From Paramicrosporidium saccamoebae (lineage: Eukaryota > Rozellomycota), in NCBI GenBank assembly GCA_002794465.1, contig MTSL01000150.1, forward strand, positions 62,001-126,000: 64,000 nucleotides of DNA, given 5' to 3'. The notes under the pieces are model-generated. The model was not told where the DNA came from. It worked only from the letters and a program-made list of their open reading frames with translations, and made no database searches. Shown piece by piece: positions 1-10,438 of the stretch (the first letter of the stretch is position 1; every line of letters starts with the position of its first letter). The position numbers and the translations under genes are program-made.

Positions 1-618
1 CAGGCCAGTGGGAATGACCTGGAGGCTGCACGGATACAACTCTCCAAACTGGCAGGGTCAAAGGCTGACAAAAAACTAGCATCCGGAAGTGCTTTACAGG
101 AAGGTTCAATTGGAATGTACGAGGGGGAGGCGGGTGCCGTTGTATTGGTCAAGTTGTTATGCACCACTGACTTTGTTGCTCGAGGTGCCCATTTTTCAGA
201 CTTGGCCAGTAAAATTATGCAGGCAGTGTATTCCGACAGCGAACGGATTCATGATCGAATCACAGATTTAATACGCGAGAAAGTTGGTGTGTTGCAGGAG
301 AATATTGTTTGTAATGATTTTATCCTATGCAAACCTGACTCTGGAAACATCACAGGATCGTACTTGCATAACAAGACAATCAATGGCCTGGGAACGATAG
401 GGGCAGTTATTGAAATGGCCGGTATAGAATCTGGAAAGCAGCCATGCCAGTCTCTAGCCAATAAGGTGGCGCGTCATGTTGCTGGTATGGGGCCCAGCTC
501 TATGGACAATCTTCTCTCTCAGCAGTATCTTTTCGCGCCCGATGGCTCAACAGTTCATGACTATCTGACATCACAGGCTTGTCGCATCGTAAGATACTAT
601 CGAATGTCAATCAAATAG
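1..618 (+). CDS. TSFM: Mitochondrial elongation factor Ts (5' truncated by window edge)
   Basis: The frame is open from base 1, so the N terminus lies outside the window; the first visible residues (QASGNDLEAARIQLSK) match the helix that follows the EF-Ts UBA domain. The diagnostic EF-Ts signature appears as CTTDFVARG near residue 55 (bacterial form CETDFVARN), followed by the subdomain with KPDSGNITGSYLH and GTIGAVIEM, where organellar EF-Ts has the strand pair G.I..Y.H..G..GVLV. EF-Ts recycles EF-Tu by GDP/GTP exchange, so it implies active translation in the mitochondrion. No intron is needed in the visible part. The stop TAG is at 616-618. The assignment is secure from the TDFVAR motif; the targeting peptide cannot be seen. 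Confidence 0.88.
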   Translation, partial: QASGNDLEAARIQLSKLAGSKADKKLASGSALQEGSIGMYEGEAGAVVLVKLLCTTDFVARGAHFSDLASKIMQAVYSDSERIHDRITDLIREKVGVLQENIVCNDFILCKPDSGNITGSYLHNKTINGLGTIGAVIEMAGIESGKQPCQSLANKVARHVAGMGPSSMDNLLSQQYLFAPDGSTVHDYLTSQACRIVRYYRMSIK

Positions 619-656
619 AGGCAATTTAATAATGAATGCTATGCAGTATTCTGTAC

Positions 657-1623
657 TTATTCATTTTTTTTATATGGTTTCTGTCCCAAGCAAACTCCCA
701 TGGTGACTAGTTTTCTTCCCTTCTTTTGAATTAGTTTGATGATCCTGACTTGATCTTTTAGAGCAGTCCTTTCATTAGTATCATGCTGGAGGATGATTTC
801 TCCCTTTCCCCGAGAAGCTTTAGGCAGCTCGTCTTGTATATACTTGACCATGTGATCTGGATCGTTCAATGCATGTGACCAATCTTCTGGATTAATAAAC
901 CAATGAACTGGAGTATAGCCTCTGTCTTTCAGTAATCTTAGCACACGAAGGGATAGACACCTATGTCTATTAGTACGATTAAAGTGTCGATACCCTTCGG
1001 GAGCTCTCATAAATGCAGGCCTGACATTGGCCACTTCATTAAACAAGTCGGAAGTGCTATCCATTTGCTGCAAAATCTGCTGATCTGTCAGGCTGGTGAG
1101 GATTGAGTGGTCAAATGTGTGGGATCCGACATCATGGCCCGATTCGATCATTCGCCTCAATACACGCCGATTCGCCCGATAATGATAGTTCTTGTTCTTC
1201 TTTTCAATATCCAAGTATTCAGCAATGGTTTGCCCTAAGATGAAAAAGGTAACTCGGACTTTGAGCTTTTCGAGAGTATCCAACAGTGGCGCCGTGTACT
1301 GACTACAAGATGAAGACACCCATCATCGTTTACAAGTGGATTCCGTCATCAAACGTTAAAGCAACGTGATTTGGGTTGACACATCGGCTGTGGATTCCGA
1401 GGCTATTTTTTTTGGTCATTACAGAGTAATCGATAATGGCATTTTCCGAATCCGGGCGTGCCTCGGCTTCTGAATCTGAGCCCGATTTCAGGGTAATCTT
1501 CCCTTTTGTATTTGAACGTGATTTCGAAACTGATCTTTTAGTCCCCATTCTCCTCTTTGAAGTAGAGGCAGATCCAACAAGAACAACGCAGGTCAGTATC
1601 AGAAGCTGTACTAGCGCCTTCAT
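657..1623 (-). CDS. Secreted polysaccharide (chitin) deacetylase, NodB family
   Basis: Two exons, complement(1334..1623) and complement(657..1302), joined over a 31-nt intron (1303-1333, GTAAAC...TTGTAG); the joined frame reads ALTFDDGIHFQYTAPLLD, uninterrupted across NodB motif 1. The protein is 311 aa. It starts with a signal peptide (MKALVQLLILTCVVLVGSAS) and a basic, Ser-rich spacer. TFDDG carries the catalytic base and metal Asp, GSHTFDHS gives the metal His pair (motif 2), and RAPEGYRH stands for motif 3. NodB-fold enzymes remove acetyl groups from chitin or related polymers, which fits a wall or spore-coat role. The substrate is inferred from family. Motif 3 is not canonical (RxPxGxxH instead of RPPYG), so activity is likely but not certain. 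Confidence 0.85.
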
Positions 1624-1793
1624 TGACTATTCGTTTCTTTGATTACATATCAATGGACTTTATTTTGAAAATTGTATATAACCTGATCAGCAAATATGAA
1701 TCAATTGGGCACCATAACGGGATATATTTGTAGTGCGAGGTAAGTTTATAACAGTAATAATGAATTATCCGTTTATATAGATTTTTAATCGCC

Positions 1794-3181
1794 ATGGTAC
1801 TTGACTTAAAGGCAACCTTTCCTAGCATGTAGGGAAATACTCTTGGAGGGCCTCGCAAGCCAGGAAATGACAAGGATAAGCAAGACGACAAGAACAAGCC
1901 CAAATGGGAGCCGCCCTTGCCCACCCGTGTGGGCAAGAAGAAGCGCAAGGGGCCCAGTACACTACAGAAACTCCCTGTAGTATACCCAACCACGCGCTGC
2001 CGTCTCAAATTACTCAAGCTTCAGAGAATACAGGATTACCTTCTTTTGGAAGAGGAATTTGTGCAAAATCAAGAGCAACTTAGACCCCAGGAGGATCGAT
2101 ATCAGGTGGACCGAGCGTAGCGAGTTTTTATTTTTAGGAAGAGAGAAACGTGGTTGACAGCCTCCGCGGAACCCCAATGGGTGTTGGAAACTTGGAGGAG
2201 ATTATTGATGATGATCACGCCATAGTATCCACTGCTATGGGGCCTGAATATTACGTCAACATCATGTCATTTGTTGACAAGGACGAGCTGGAGCCTGGCT
2301 GTTCAGTATTCTTGCACAATAAGGATTACAGTGTTGTTGGGATTCTGGCCGAGGATTCCGACCCGATGGTCAATGTGATGAAGCTCGAGAAAGCGCCACA
2401 GGAAACTTATGCTGATATTGGTGGATTGGAGCAGCAGATTCAAGAAATCAAAGAGTCGGTTGAGCTTCCCCTTACCCACCCCGAACTTTATGAGGAGATG
2501 GGAATCAAGCCCCCGAAGGGTGTGATTTTGTATGGACCGCCTGGAACAGGAAAAACTTTGCTTGCCAAAGCCGTTGCCAACCAGACTTCGGCAACATTTC
2601 TTCGTGTTGTCGGCTCTGAACTGATTCAAAAATATCTCGGAGAGGGTCCAAAGTTGGTGCGGGAACTATTTAGGGTCGCTCAGGAAAATTCACCATCTAT
2701 TGTGTTCATTGATGAAATTGATGCAATCGGCACCAAGCGTTACGACGCCAATTCAGGTGGAGAACGCGAAATCCAACGTACCATGTTGGAGCTGCTGAAT
2801 CAGCTGGACGGATTTGATGCCCAGGCAGACGTTAAAGTGATTATGGCCACGAACCGTATTGAAACGTTGGATCCCGCACTTATTCGCCCTGGTAGAATTG
2901 ATAGAAAAATCGAGTTTCCATTGCCCGATATCAAGACCAAACGCCGTATTTTTGGAATTCATACCAGCCGTATGTCGCTCTCCGACGATGTGGACATTGA
3001 GGATTTGATCCCGACGAAAAATGACCTCTCCGGAGCGGACGTAAAAGCTATTTGTACTGAAGCCGGACTGTTGGCGCTTCGCGAAAGACGCATGCGAGTC
3101 TCAATGGAAGATTTTCGCCAGGCAAAGGAAAAGGTTCTATATCAAAAAACCGAAGGTACTCCCGAGGGGCTGTACCTATGA
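1794..3181 (+). CDS. RPT2: 26S proteasome regulatory ATPase subunit RPT2
   Basis: Exons 1794..1796, 1833..2105 and 2138..3181 (introns of 36 and 32 nt) give 439 aa, against 440 in human PSMC1. The first exon codes only for the initiator ATG; splicing to 1833 yields [10 protein letters not shown], restoring the MG start that is N-myristoylated in Rpt2 orthologues. Visible features are [10 protein letters not shown], the coiled-coil [19 protein letters not shown], Walker A GPPGTGKT, Walker B VFIDEID, the second region of homology [19 protein letters not shown], and the C-terminal HbYX motif LYL that docks into the 20S alpha ring. It acts in the base of the 19S particle, unfolding substrate and opening the 20S gate. 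The identification is secure and conservation is very high along the whole length. Confidence 0.97.
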
Positions 3182-3215
3182 TTACCCAAATTGACAGCTC
3201 CATAGCGAATAAAAT

Positions 3216-4424
3216 TCATAAGCCAAACTCTAGCTTATTCGCCGAGGGCGTTCGTAAACTAGGTCTCTTCCGATACAGTTCCCAAAATTTAAGACTTTCA
3301 TTTGCTGCGCAAGTGGCTATTGTCGTTCCATCTGGAGCCAACGCCGAGTGTAAAATCCTAGAATCATGGGCCTGCACGCTATATATTTTTTCAAGAGAGG
3401 GGTACGGCCACAAACAGAGGTCATTGCCAGCATAGCCATGGGCGGTGATGATTTCGGATATTAGCGGTGCCCACATAATCCCACAAATTTGAGAGTCTGT
3501 TTGAACGGCGTACATTAGAGTATTGGTGGATGAATTCCAAATGCAGGCTCTCCGATCGTTAGTTCCGGTGCCGACGGCAAGCAAATGCCGTCGCCACGGA
3601 CACCACGAGAGGGCCTTTACAGCAGATTGATATTCATCTTGCATAAAAAGGGGCTTCTCCTTGCGAATGTCCCAAATAAAGACTCGATTGTCGTTTCCAC
3701 CACTGCATAGCTGCCATGAATCTGGTGCCATCTGCAACCCACTGATTTCGAGTTCATGCCCAGACAAACAAAACGAATGGGACTTGAGCTTTCGTCTTAG
3801 ATCATAGCCGTAGATGTCTCCAGTCTTGCTCCCAGTTACCAAAAGATGATCGCTGAACATTCCGGAATTGTCCTTACAAGCCAAGGCCGCTACTCGCGAC
3901 TCATTTGGGAGGACTCCGCGAACAAGCTCTTTCTTTGTGGACATGTCAACGATTGAAATGCACCCAATGCTGTTTGCGATGGCCATTAGGCGTCCGGCCT
4001 TCATGGATTTTAAGGCAGTGATGTAATGAAAGCTGTTGCTGTTTGCAAGACATTCGCTCTCTCTCGAATCGTAGTAGTAGCAGTAGACAGAACGATCAAG
4101 CGCAATGGAAACAATGTTATTAATGCTCCAGTCGAGAATATTCAAATAAAAGTCATCTCGTAAATCGGGACAATCCAAAATTCCAACGGGGGATTCATTG
4201 ATTTCATCCAACCGTTTCTTTCCTGCATCTTTGCTTACTTTGCTCTGTCCATTGTGTCTCAAGTTTTCTTGCTGCTCGTTGTGGGCAAAAAGGCCTTCAT
4301 AGCCAAAGCCAAGGGCTTTGGCCGTGCAGCTCCCACGATCATCGCCTTGAGATCTGCTCGCGTTGATGACATACCGTAAATTGACTGACGGGGACAAAAC
4401 GTATCTGTCCTTTCGACTAGTCAT
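3216..4424 (-). CDS. CDC20/CDH1-family APC/C activator, WD40 propeller
   Basis: A single exon of 402 aa. The propeller begins with DDFYLNILDWSINNIVSIALDRSVY, the hallmark opening of the Fizzy family (DDYYLNL.DWS..N..AVAL...VY). WD blades follow, with HELEISGLQMAPDSWQLCSGGNDNRVFIWDIR and ALSWCPWRRHLLAVGTGTNDRRACIWN, which match the SGGNDN and ALAWCPWQ..LLA.GGGT.D signatures of Cdc20/Cdh1. These proteins bring substrates to the anaphase-promoting complex. The N terminus is short, and the C-box is only partly kept (DRYVLSPS at residues 6-13 in place of DR(F/Y)IPxR). The C terminus ends KLEFGL with no Ile-Arg tail. It could be CDC20, CDH1 or a meiotic variant; I cannot separate these. Its ATG overlaps an ATG on the other strand at 4423. 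Confidence 0.85.
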   Translation of the reverse strand: MTSRKDRYVLSPSVNLRYVINASRSQGDDRGSCTAKALGFGYEGLFAHNEQQENLRHNGQSKVSKDAGKKRLDEINESPVGILDCPDLRDDFYLNILDWSINNIVSIALDRSVYCYYYDSRESECLANSNSFHYITALKSMKAGRLMAIANSIGCISIVDMSTKKELVRGVLPNESRVAALACKDNSGMFSDHLLVTGSKTGDIYGYDLRRKLKSHSFCLSGHELEISGLQMAPDSWQLCSGGNDNRVFIWDIRKEKPLFMQDEYQSAVKALSWCPWRRHLLAVGTGTNDRRACIWNSSTNTLMYAVQTDSQICGIMWAPLISEIITAHGYAGNDLCLWPYPSLEKIYSVQAHDSRILHSALAPDGTTIATCAANESLKFWELYRKRPSLRTPSANKLEFGL

Positions 4425-4507
4425 GGAATGCGATTCAAATCAAGGAAACCTTGAACGATTACAGCGCAAGATTGCGAGCTTGTTGGCCGCTTAGTCCACA
4501 AAAAGCA

Positions 4508-5434
4508 ATGATTGGTTGTTTCAGAATTGGCCAATGAGCAAGAATCTTCTCCTATTTGGGTAGTCGAGTGCGACAGCGACAGAGATTGCAGTTGTGAGGA
4601 GAGCGTAGTCCCATTGCATGAAATGGTCGCTCCTTCTCAACTCGAAAAGGGCACTGAAGTTCCTGATGAGTACGAGATGTTGACAATTGCTGTGAAAAAG
4701 TCACCGAGTAGAGTTGCAACTGAAACCCTCTTGCCCACTCCCCATCCAGAAGGAAAATCCAATTTTTCCAATGGCACAGAAAGCTCCACCTTAAGAGAGG
4801 ATCAGGCCAATCGCTCAAGAGAAGCTAGCACACACGATGGAGTATTCTCAAACCTGTCGGCTCGTCCAGAAGTCATGGTACTACCAAAGCTCACATCCGA
4901 CTCACCTCCGGTAGCTTTATTTGTGTCGCGTCTTAATAATTAGCCATATGATGCCCATCCAAACTTAAATTTTCGATCATCTCGCAATGGGTTCTTTGCC
5001 ACAGCGACCGATGAAGATATAGACTACGACGAGGCTATTATTGACGACCTCGAAGTAGGTGGATATCCAGTTTTTGTTCTATACCTAATTGGTACGAATT
5101 ATGCCAAGATGCTAAACATTTAGTTTCCGTCTTCTTTGAGTGGATTGGATTTGTCATGGCTCGCTGGATGGCACAGTCCCATGCAGCTCGACATGGTGCC
5201 ACTGCGGGGCTCGGAATCACTATCGCACTCCAAAGTGTCAATTTCTCAGATTTGATCGCACATTCCCACTTCTGGAAGCAACACCAGGATCTGGCATCTG
5301 CAGTGGGCTTTTTGATCGCGTTCACCGGATATGTGATTTTCCTTCACGGATTGTTTTCATACCATCGATTAAGAAGCGATGCCCACGAGCACGCCATCCT
5401 CGGGCGAGGCCTAGATGCATCTGGTACCGTATAA
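4508..5434 (+). CDS. BSD2/NDFIP-family NEDD4 adaptor membrane protein
   Basis: Exons 4564..4910, 4944..5091 and 5124..5434 are well supported (introns of 33 and 32 nt). The start is uncertain; the best model uses ATG at 4508, a 7-nt exon and a 49-nt intron (4515-4563), giving 270 aa. Splicing at 4910/4944 creates SPPPYDAHP, a PPxY motif of the kind that binds WW domains of NEDD4/Rsp5 ligases. The C-terminal half has three membrane segments (VFVLYLIVSVFFEWIGFVMA; HAARHGATAGLGITIAL; SAVGFLIAFTGYVIFLHGLF), and the HAARHGATAGLGIT stretch is the family hallmark (TTTHAARYGSRAGLGLTLI-like). Family members recruit Rsp5 to Golgi and endosomal cargo, including metal transporters. The acidic N-terminal region is not conserved. 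The family call is strong; the exact N terminus is weak. Confidence 0.8.
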
Positions 5435-5473
5435 TTGACACAAATGAAATACAGCATTATGTTTCTCTATTAA

Positions 5474-5737
5474 TCACCAGTGAAGTCTTGGATTATCAGG
5501 TTTATCTTTGCGCAGTCTTCTTTGTTTTGCCTATTATAATCAGCCAGACCGCACATTTACCTTTAGTTTGGCCTTGTATCGTGCAGATTTGCCTTTTTTT
5601 CCGCACGGAGCGACGCAGCGAAACCGCAATGGAACCTTATGGCTTTGAAAAATGGCACTCTGAAAGAGCGCCCCAGAAGTAGTCTGGCTCAGGAATGGCC
5701 TAACGCGAGCCAAACTTTGAAAAAAGTTTAGAGACAT
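5474..5737 (-). CDS. Small basic protein, probably mitochondrial, unrecognised
   Basis: Proposed exons are complement(5561..5737) and complement(5474..5530), with a 30-nt intron (5531-5560, GTAAAT...ATAATAG) like others in this window; the product is 77 aa (89 aa if the upstream ATG at 5773 is used). The N terminus, MSLNFFQSLARVRPFLSQ, looks like a mitochondrial presequence: amphipathic, with Arg but no acidic residues. The rest is strongly basic (CGKKGKSARYKAKLKAKQRRLRKDK). That composition suggests a small mitoribosomal or RNA-binding protein, but I cannot match it to a named family. It sits tail-to-tail with the BSD2-like gene and head-to-head with the PP2A gene. It may be a chance ORF; support is the in-frame splice junction and the presequence. 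Confidence 0.45.
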
Positions 5738-5890
5738 CCGGGAGAACAAAAACTTGGGACTCAGCCAAGTCATTATTAATGACGGCGGCCAGGCCTGGCC
5801 ACCTTACTGGAGCTCGAGTCTTTGCCTACAGGGCTTGATTTTCTTGAGTAACAGCCATTTTTAAAGCTGGCAGTACTTCCTCCACAAGTT

Positions 5891-6961
5891 ATGGCGACAG
5901 AGGCTCCTGGAATTCCTGAATTGGACTCGTGGTTGGAAGTCTTGTCTGACTGCAAACAACTCCGCGAAGAGGACGTGAGAAAGCTATGTGACAAGGTATG
6001 CTTTGACAGTCAAAGGCTAATTTGGCTAGGCTAGAGAAATATTAGTCAAAGAATCAAATGTGCAGCCAGTACAGTCTCCCGTGACAGTGTGCGGGGATGT
6101 GCACGGCCAATTCCACGACCTTGTGGAATTATTTCGTATTGGAGGGAACTTGCCGGACACCAATTACCTGTTCATGGGCGACTATGTCGACCGAGGATAT
6201 TACTCGGTGGAGACCGTTACATATCTCGTCGCTTTGAAGATTAGATATCCGTCCCGAATCACTATTTTGCGCGGGAATCATGAATCCAGACAGATTACCC
6301 AAGTCTACGGATTTTATGACGAATGTCTGCGAAAGTATGGCAATGCCAATGTTTGGAAGTATTTCACAGACCTCTTTGACTTTTTCCCAATTACCGCTCT
6401 CATCGACGGACAAGTATTTGAAGCAACCGGTCTTGACCTGTAGATATTCTGCCTTCATGGTGGCCTTTCCCCGGGTCTCGACACACTGGACAATGTACGA
6501 ACCCTCGACCGAGTTCAGGAGATCCCCCATGAAGGACCAATGTGTGATCTTTTATGGTCAGACCCAGATGAACGACCAGGCTGGGGGATATCTCCCCGAG
6601 GAGCGGGATACACATTTGGACAAGACGTTGCAGAAGAGTTTAATCGGAAGAACGGGCTTAATCTCATTGCCCGAGCACATCAACTAGTCATGGAGGTACA
6701 ATTGGGGATGGCTTTTCTAATCAACAACCGCAGGGATACAGCTGGGCTCATGACCAGAACGTTGTGACCATATTCAGTGCGCCAAACTATTGCTATCGCT
6801 GTGGTAATCAGGCTGCAATTCTAGAAATTGACGAACACATGGAATACCTATTGTATGTCAACGTCGCCTTTACATTTATTTTGTTTAGTCAACAGTTTGA
6901 CCCTGCTCCTCGTAAAGGTGAGCCACAGGTGACCAGGCGCATCCCAGACTACTTTGTTTGA
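5891..6961 (+). CDS. Protein phosphatase 2A catalytic subunit
   Basis: Five exons (5891..5995, 6030..6413, 6444..6695, 6734..6852, 6889..6961) separated by introns of 34, 30, 38 and 36 nt give 310 aa, the family's usual length. All metal-binding signatures are present: [48 protein letters not shown] and [14 protein letters not shown]2A-specific stretches such as [18 protein letters not shown] separate it from PP4 and PP6. PP2A is the main cytosolic Ser/Thr phosphatase, working with scaffold A and regulatory B subunits. The C terminus reads RRIPDYFV instead of the nearly invariant TPDYFL, which replaces both the phosphorylatable Thr and the carboxymethylated Leu (see findings). Exon joins are all in phase and match the family without gaps. 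Confidence 0.95.
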
Positions 6962-7006
6962 TATTTCCAACCCAGAAAAAGATTAATTTATAAATATTTA
7001 AAGGCT

Positions 7007-10000
7007 ATGAAGTTTGGAAAGCTCTTAGCAGACACTGCGATCGTAGAGTGGACCGAGTAATGAATTGAGAGGCCCATTTACATCTAGTGGCTACCTCAAC
7101 TATAAGGCACTGAAGAAGACTATCAAACAGACTCGTGAGTTGTCCGAAGAGGCGCGACGAGCAGGTTTACAACAATCACGCATTAACGTATCTGATAGAA
7201 TTCATATTCCTCCTTGAGAGAGAAATTGACAAGGTTGAGAAATTCTACGCAAAAAAAGTCGAGGACATTGAGCGCCGTATGCTGTTCATCAAACAGGGAC
7301 TTATGGCACCTTCATTTAATGAACTGGCTGCTCGCCTCCAGACGGCTTGTTTGGATGTCTCAACTTCTGACCAGCCAAATAGTGACGGGAACCAGGATGG
7401 AATCCTTCCAAGTGTAGATCCAGATTCACTGCTTCTTGAGCACGTAGAAGAGTGCCGTATTTGGATCATGAAGCTTATGCGCTTTGCCGAAATGAATTTA
7501 GAAGGATTCAGGAAAGCTTTGAAAAAATACGATAAGGCGCATGGGAACAATACCAATCTTCTAAACTCGTATTTTGATTCCAGAGTACGCACCAACGCCT
7601 TTGGACAATACAAGTACGCTCATGAGCGGTTAAACGCCACTCTTAAAGGATTCACAGGCGATCTTCTGGAACGATTTGATGGGCAACAGGATGATCTGGT
7701 GGTGCACCGTGGGCGATTAGTTTTGAAAGAGGTTCGAAGGATTTGGGATGATATTTACAAGCTTGAAGTGAGGACCATTTTGGAACGAGATGATTCTGAA
7801 AAATTGATGGAAATATCCGAAAAGTTACACCTGGGCGTAAGATTTGGATCGCCCAAGCTCCCAGAATCTGTTGTTACCGCTGCCCCTGAGAAGACGCTGT
7901 TGCTTCTTGAAAGGGAGCATTTTCTTCTTCTTAAACTGCTCTTGGACGGGATCTGTACGCATCAGTCATTCACGTGCCTAACGCTACTGCTGAATTCGGG
8001 TCTTGATATTCCTCATATCGAGAAACAGATGAATATGTCTCTCGTATACAAGGTAATTTCGGTTCTCCCTCCTGCGGGCTCTGCCGAGCTTCATCAGAAA
8101 GCTAATCGAATGATCGAATTGCTTTTATCCAAGGACGCGACGTTGTTGTGGACTGACGCCAGGGGGCGTAACAGTTTCCATTGCTTGGCTATGCGTGGCT
8201 TCCATGAAAGCCTTCCGATCCTCTTAAAGGCTAGAAATGAGACAAATTATATACAGTTTGACAATGATGGATGCACACCACTCTTTTACGCCATTCAGTC
8301 TGGAGATGCCTATGTTGCCGAAGCTTTGATGGATATTTGTGATCAAAGCAGCCATCCATATGTGCTCGTCGCACCATCAGTGTCTGGAATAGAATCGGGG
8401 GAGCACCGCAGTGTCGAGCCTCTCATTTTGGCTTGTAAATTGGGCCACTTGGAGCTGGTCAAGATGATGATTGGCAGAAAGATGAATCTTGATGTGACCG
8501 ACTCGGATGGCGAAGGTGCTCTACATCATTGCGCCAAGCGCAATTATGATGATTTGATGGAGGCCCTCCTTGCTAGCGGAGCGAATCCAGAGAGCAGAGA
8601 AAAATATAAACAATGGACCCCGCTTTTCTTTGCAGCATCGGGGGGATGCATCAACTGTATCGATTTGCTCGTAAAGCACGGCGCCGAACGAAATGTAATA
8701 GATTATGAAGGATGGAGTCCTTTTGAGCATGCAATGCTCCGAGGGCACATTTCACTAGCATTGTCTATAAAGCCCAGCGCTGCCTCAAATCCGATTCCAG
8801 TCTTTCCCGGAGCCGAAACAGTCAACTCTCCGTTGGAATACGGCCACGTCTATTTGGGCGAGGAAACTAGATTAAGGCTGCACATTGGGCACCGCAATGG
8901 ACCTAGATCTCTTAAGCCATCTGTGGAGATTCTTGATCGGCCTGTGATGGGTCCCCTAGGTCTCCAACTCAGGATTTACTCAAGCAATCCTGCTTTGGGG
9001 GGAGAGGTTATGCTGGACTTGCCCATCCGAGAGGATTCTGATGCAACGTCATTCGTACTGTCGTGCGGAGCACACACATACTTTTCTCCATGGGATGAAC
9101 TCAGATTTGATCTTATTGAAGGCTCCGATACTTCGGTTGAAGTGGTTGGAAGGGGATCTATGATTCTCCGTCTTTTCGTGAAAGAGGATGGCCGACCAGA
9201 ATCAAATGGGTCGAAACAATATGTTGTCCCTGTTGTTGATAAGATTCGTTCCGAGTTGATGGCGCTTGTCAGTGTCGAAGTTCTCATTGCTTGTCCGTTC
9301 AGCTATCCCCAAAGATCCGGACTACAACAGAGCAAGATTTATTGGAAGTCACTTGCTTCTAAAGTAATCGGTCATCGTGGTCTTGGCGCAAATACAGGAG
9401 TGTCGCATCCGCAAATTGGCGAAAACACTGTGCTCTCTTTTGTCATGGCTGCTTCGCTAGGAGCGGAATATGTGGAATTTGGTAAAGTATCTTATGGTCT
9501 CTGAATCTTTAGACGTTCAATTAACAAAGGATAAAATTCCAGTCCTCTATCACGACTTTATTGTTTCGGAAACTGGGCTCGATGTACCTGTAGGCAGTCT
9601 TTCACTTCAACAATTTCTCGACTTGAAGAAGAGAGCTCATTACGGGGCTAGAATGCCTTTTGGGACTGATTTGAGATATTCTTCAGTAGATGATTCAGCA
9701 GCACATTCGAGGTCAAATCGCTCGGCTAGTCTTTCAGGTTTAGACATAGCCGACAGAACTCTCCTGAGTAAGCGAATCATCGAAACCCCATTCTCTACCT
9801 TAAAAGAAGCCTTTAAAAAGGTTCCCGCGGGCACCGGTTTCAACATTGAAATCAAATATCCTACTCCGGACGAATTTGTAGATTCTGGCCTGCAGTTTAT
9901 CTTCGAGATCAATGAGTATTGCGATGAAATCTTAAAAGTCGTTTTTGAAGAGTCCTTGGAGCGACCTGTAATTTTTTCAAGCTTTCATCCTGATATCTGC

Positions 10001-10336
10001 TTGCTAATGTCCTTGAAGCAACCCAATTATCCCGTCTTCTTTTTGACCGAATCGGGAATGAGCCAGCTTCCCTCAGAGCCTCGTGCAAATTCCCTACAAC
10101 AAGCCTTACGATTTGCTGCAAGTGCCCATCTTCTGGGCATTGTGTCACATTCCACCCCTCTGGTAGAAGCTCCGAAATTAATTCAACTTGTCAAGCAAAA
10201 TGGACTTTTACTATTCACCTACGGACCTAAAAATAATGATGTCGACGCAGTTCGTTTGCAAACAGCGTTTGGAGTGGATGCAGTCATTGTAGATTCTGTG
10301 GCGCGAATTCGGAAGGGTCTTTCGCAGCCAACATAA
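7007..10336 (+). CDS. GDE1: GDE1-type protein: SPX, ankyrin repeats, glycerophosphodiester phosphodiesterase
   Basis: Exons 7007..7056, 7088..7164, 7199..9481 and 9513..10336 (introns of 31, 34 and 31 nt) give 1077 aa. The N terminus, MKFGKLLADTAIVEWTDGYLNYKALKK, is an SPX domain (about residues 1-170), which binds inositol pyrophosphates as a phosphate sensor. Ankyrin repeats occupy about 320-560 (for example DGEGALHHCAKRNYDDLMEALLASGA in part). A GDPD domain starts near residue 766 with GHRGLGAN, then GENT, EYVEFDVQLTKDKIPVLYHD, and later FNIEIKYP. Keeping HR, the EFD metal ligands and the catalytic second His argues for an active glycerophosphocholine phosphodiesterase, like yeast Gde1, and against the inactive regulator Pho81, which shares the layout. 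The third intron splits the EFD codon. A degenerate copy of the 3' end follows the stop. Confidence 0.92.
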
Positions 10337-10436
10337 CTACCTCTAGGATTCGGAAAGGCCTTTCACAACCAATCCAACTACCTTTATGATTCTGTGGCGA
10401 GGATCCAGAAGGTTCATTCACAACCAACATAAATAC
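10294..10436 (+). repeat. Tandem degenerate copies of the GDE1 3' end
   Basis: The last codons plus stop (gattctgtggcgcgaattcg...ccaacataactacc, from 10294) recur as a shortened copy (from about 10348, ggattcggaaaggcctttca) and as a full-length copy (from about 10390, gattctgtggcgaggatcca). The units are about 54, 42 and 54 nt. The copies lie after the stop codon and so are not translated. Confidence 0.8.
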
Positions 10437-10438
10437 CC

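Noticed and set aside
5140-5682. 180-aa plus-strand frame as a separate gene
   Set aside because: It overlaps the last exon of the BSD2-like gene in another frame and the reverse strand of the small 5474-5737 gene; it has no family pattern.
7135-9504. Start of the GDE1-like gene at the GTG near 7135
   Set aside because: The SPX opening MKFGKLL lies upstream at 7007 and joins through two in-phase short introns.
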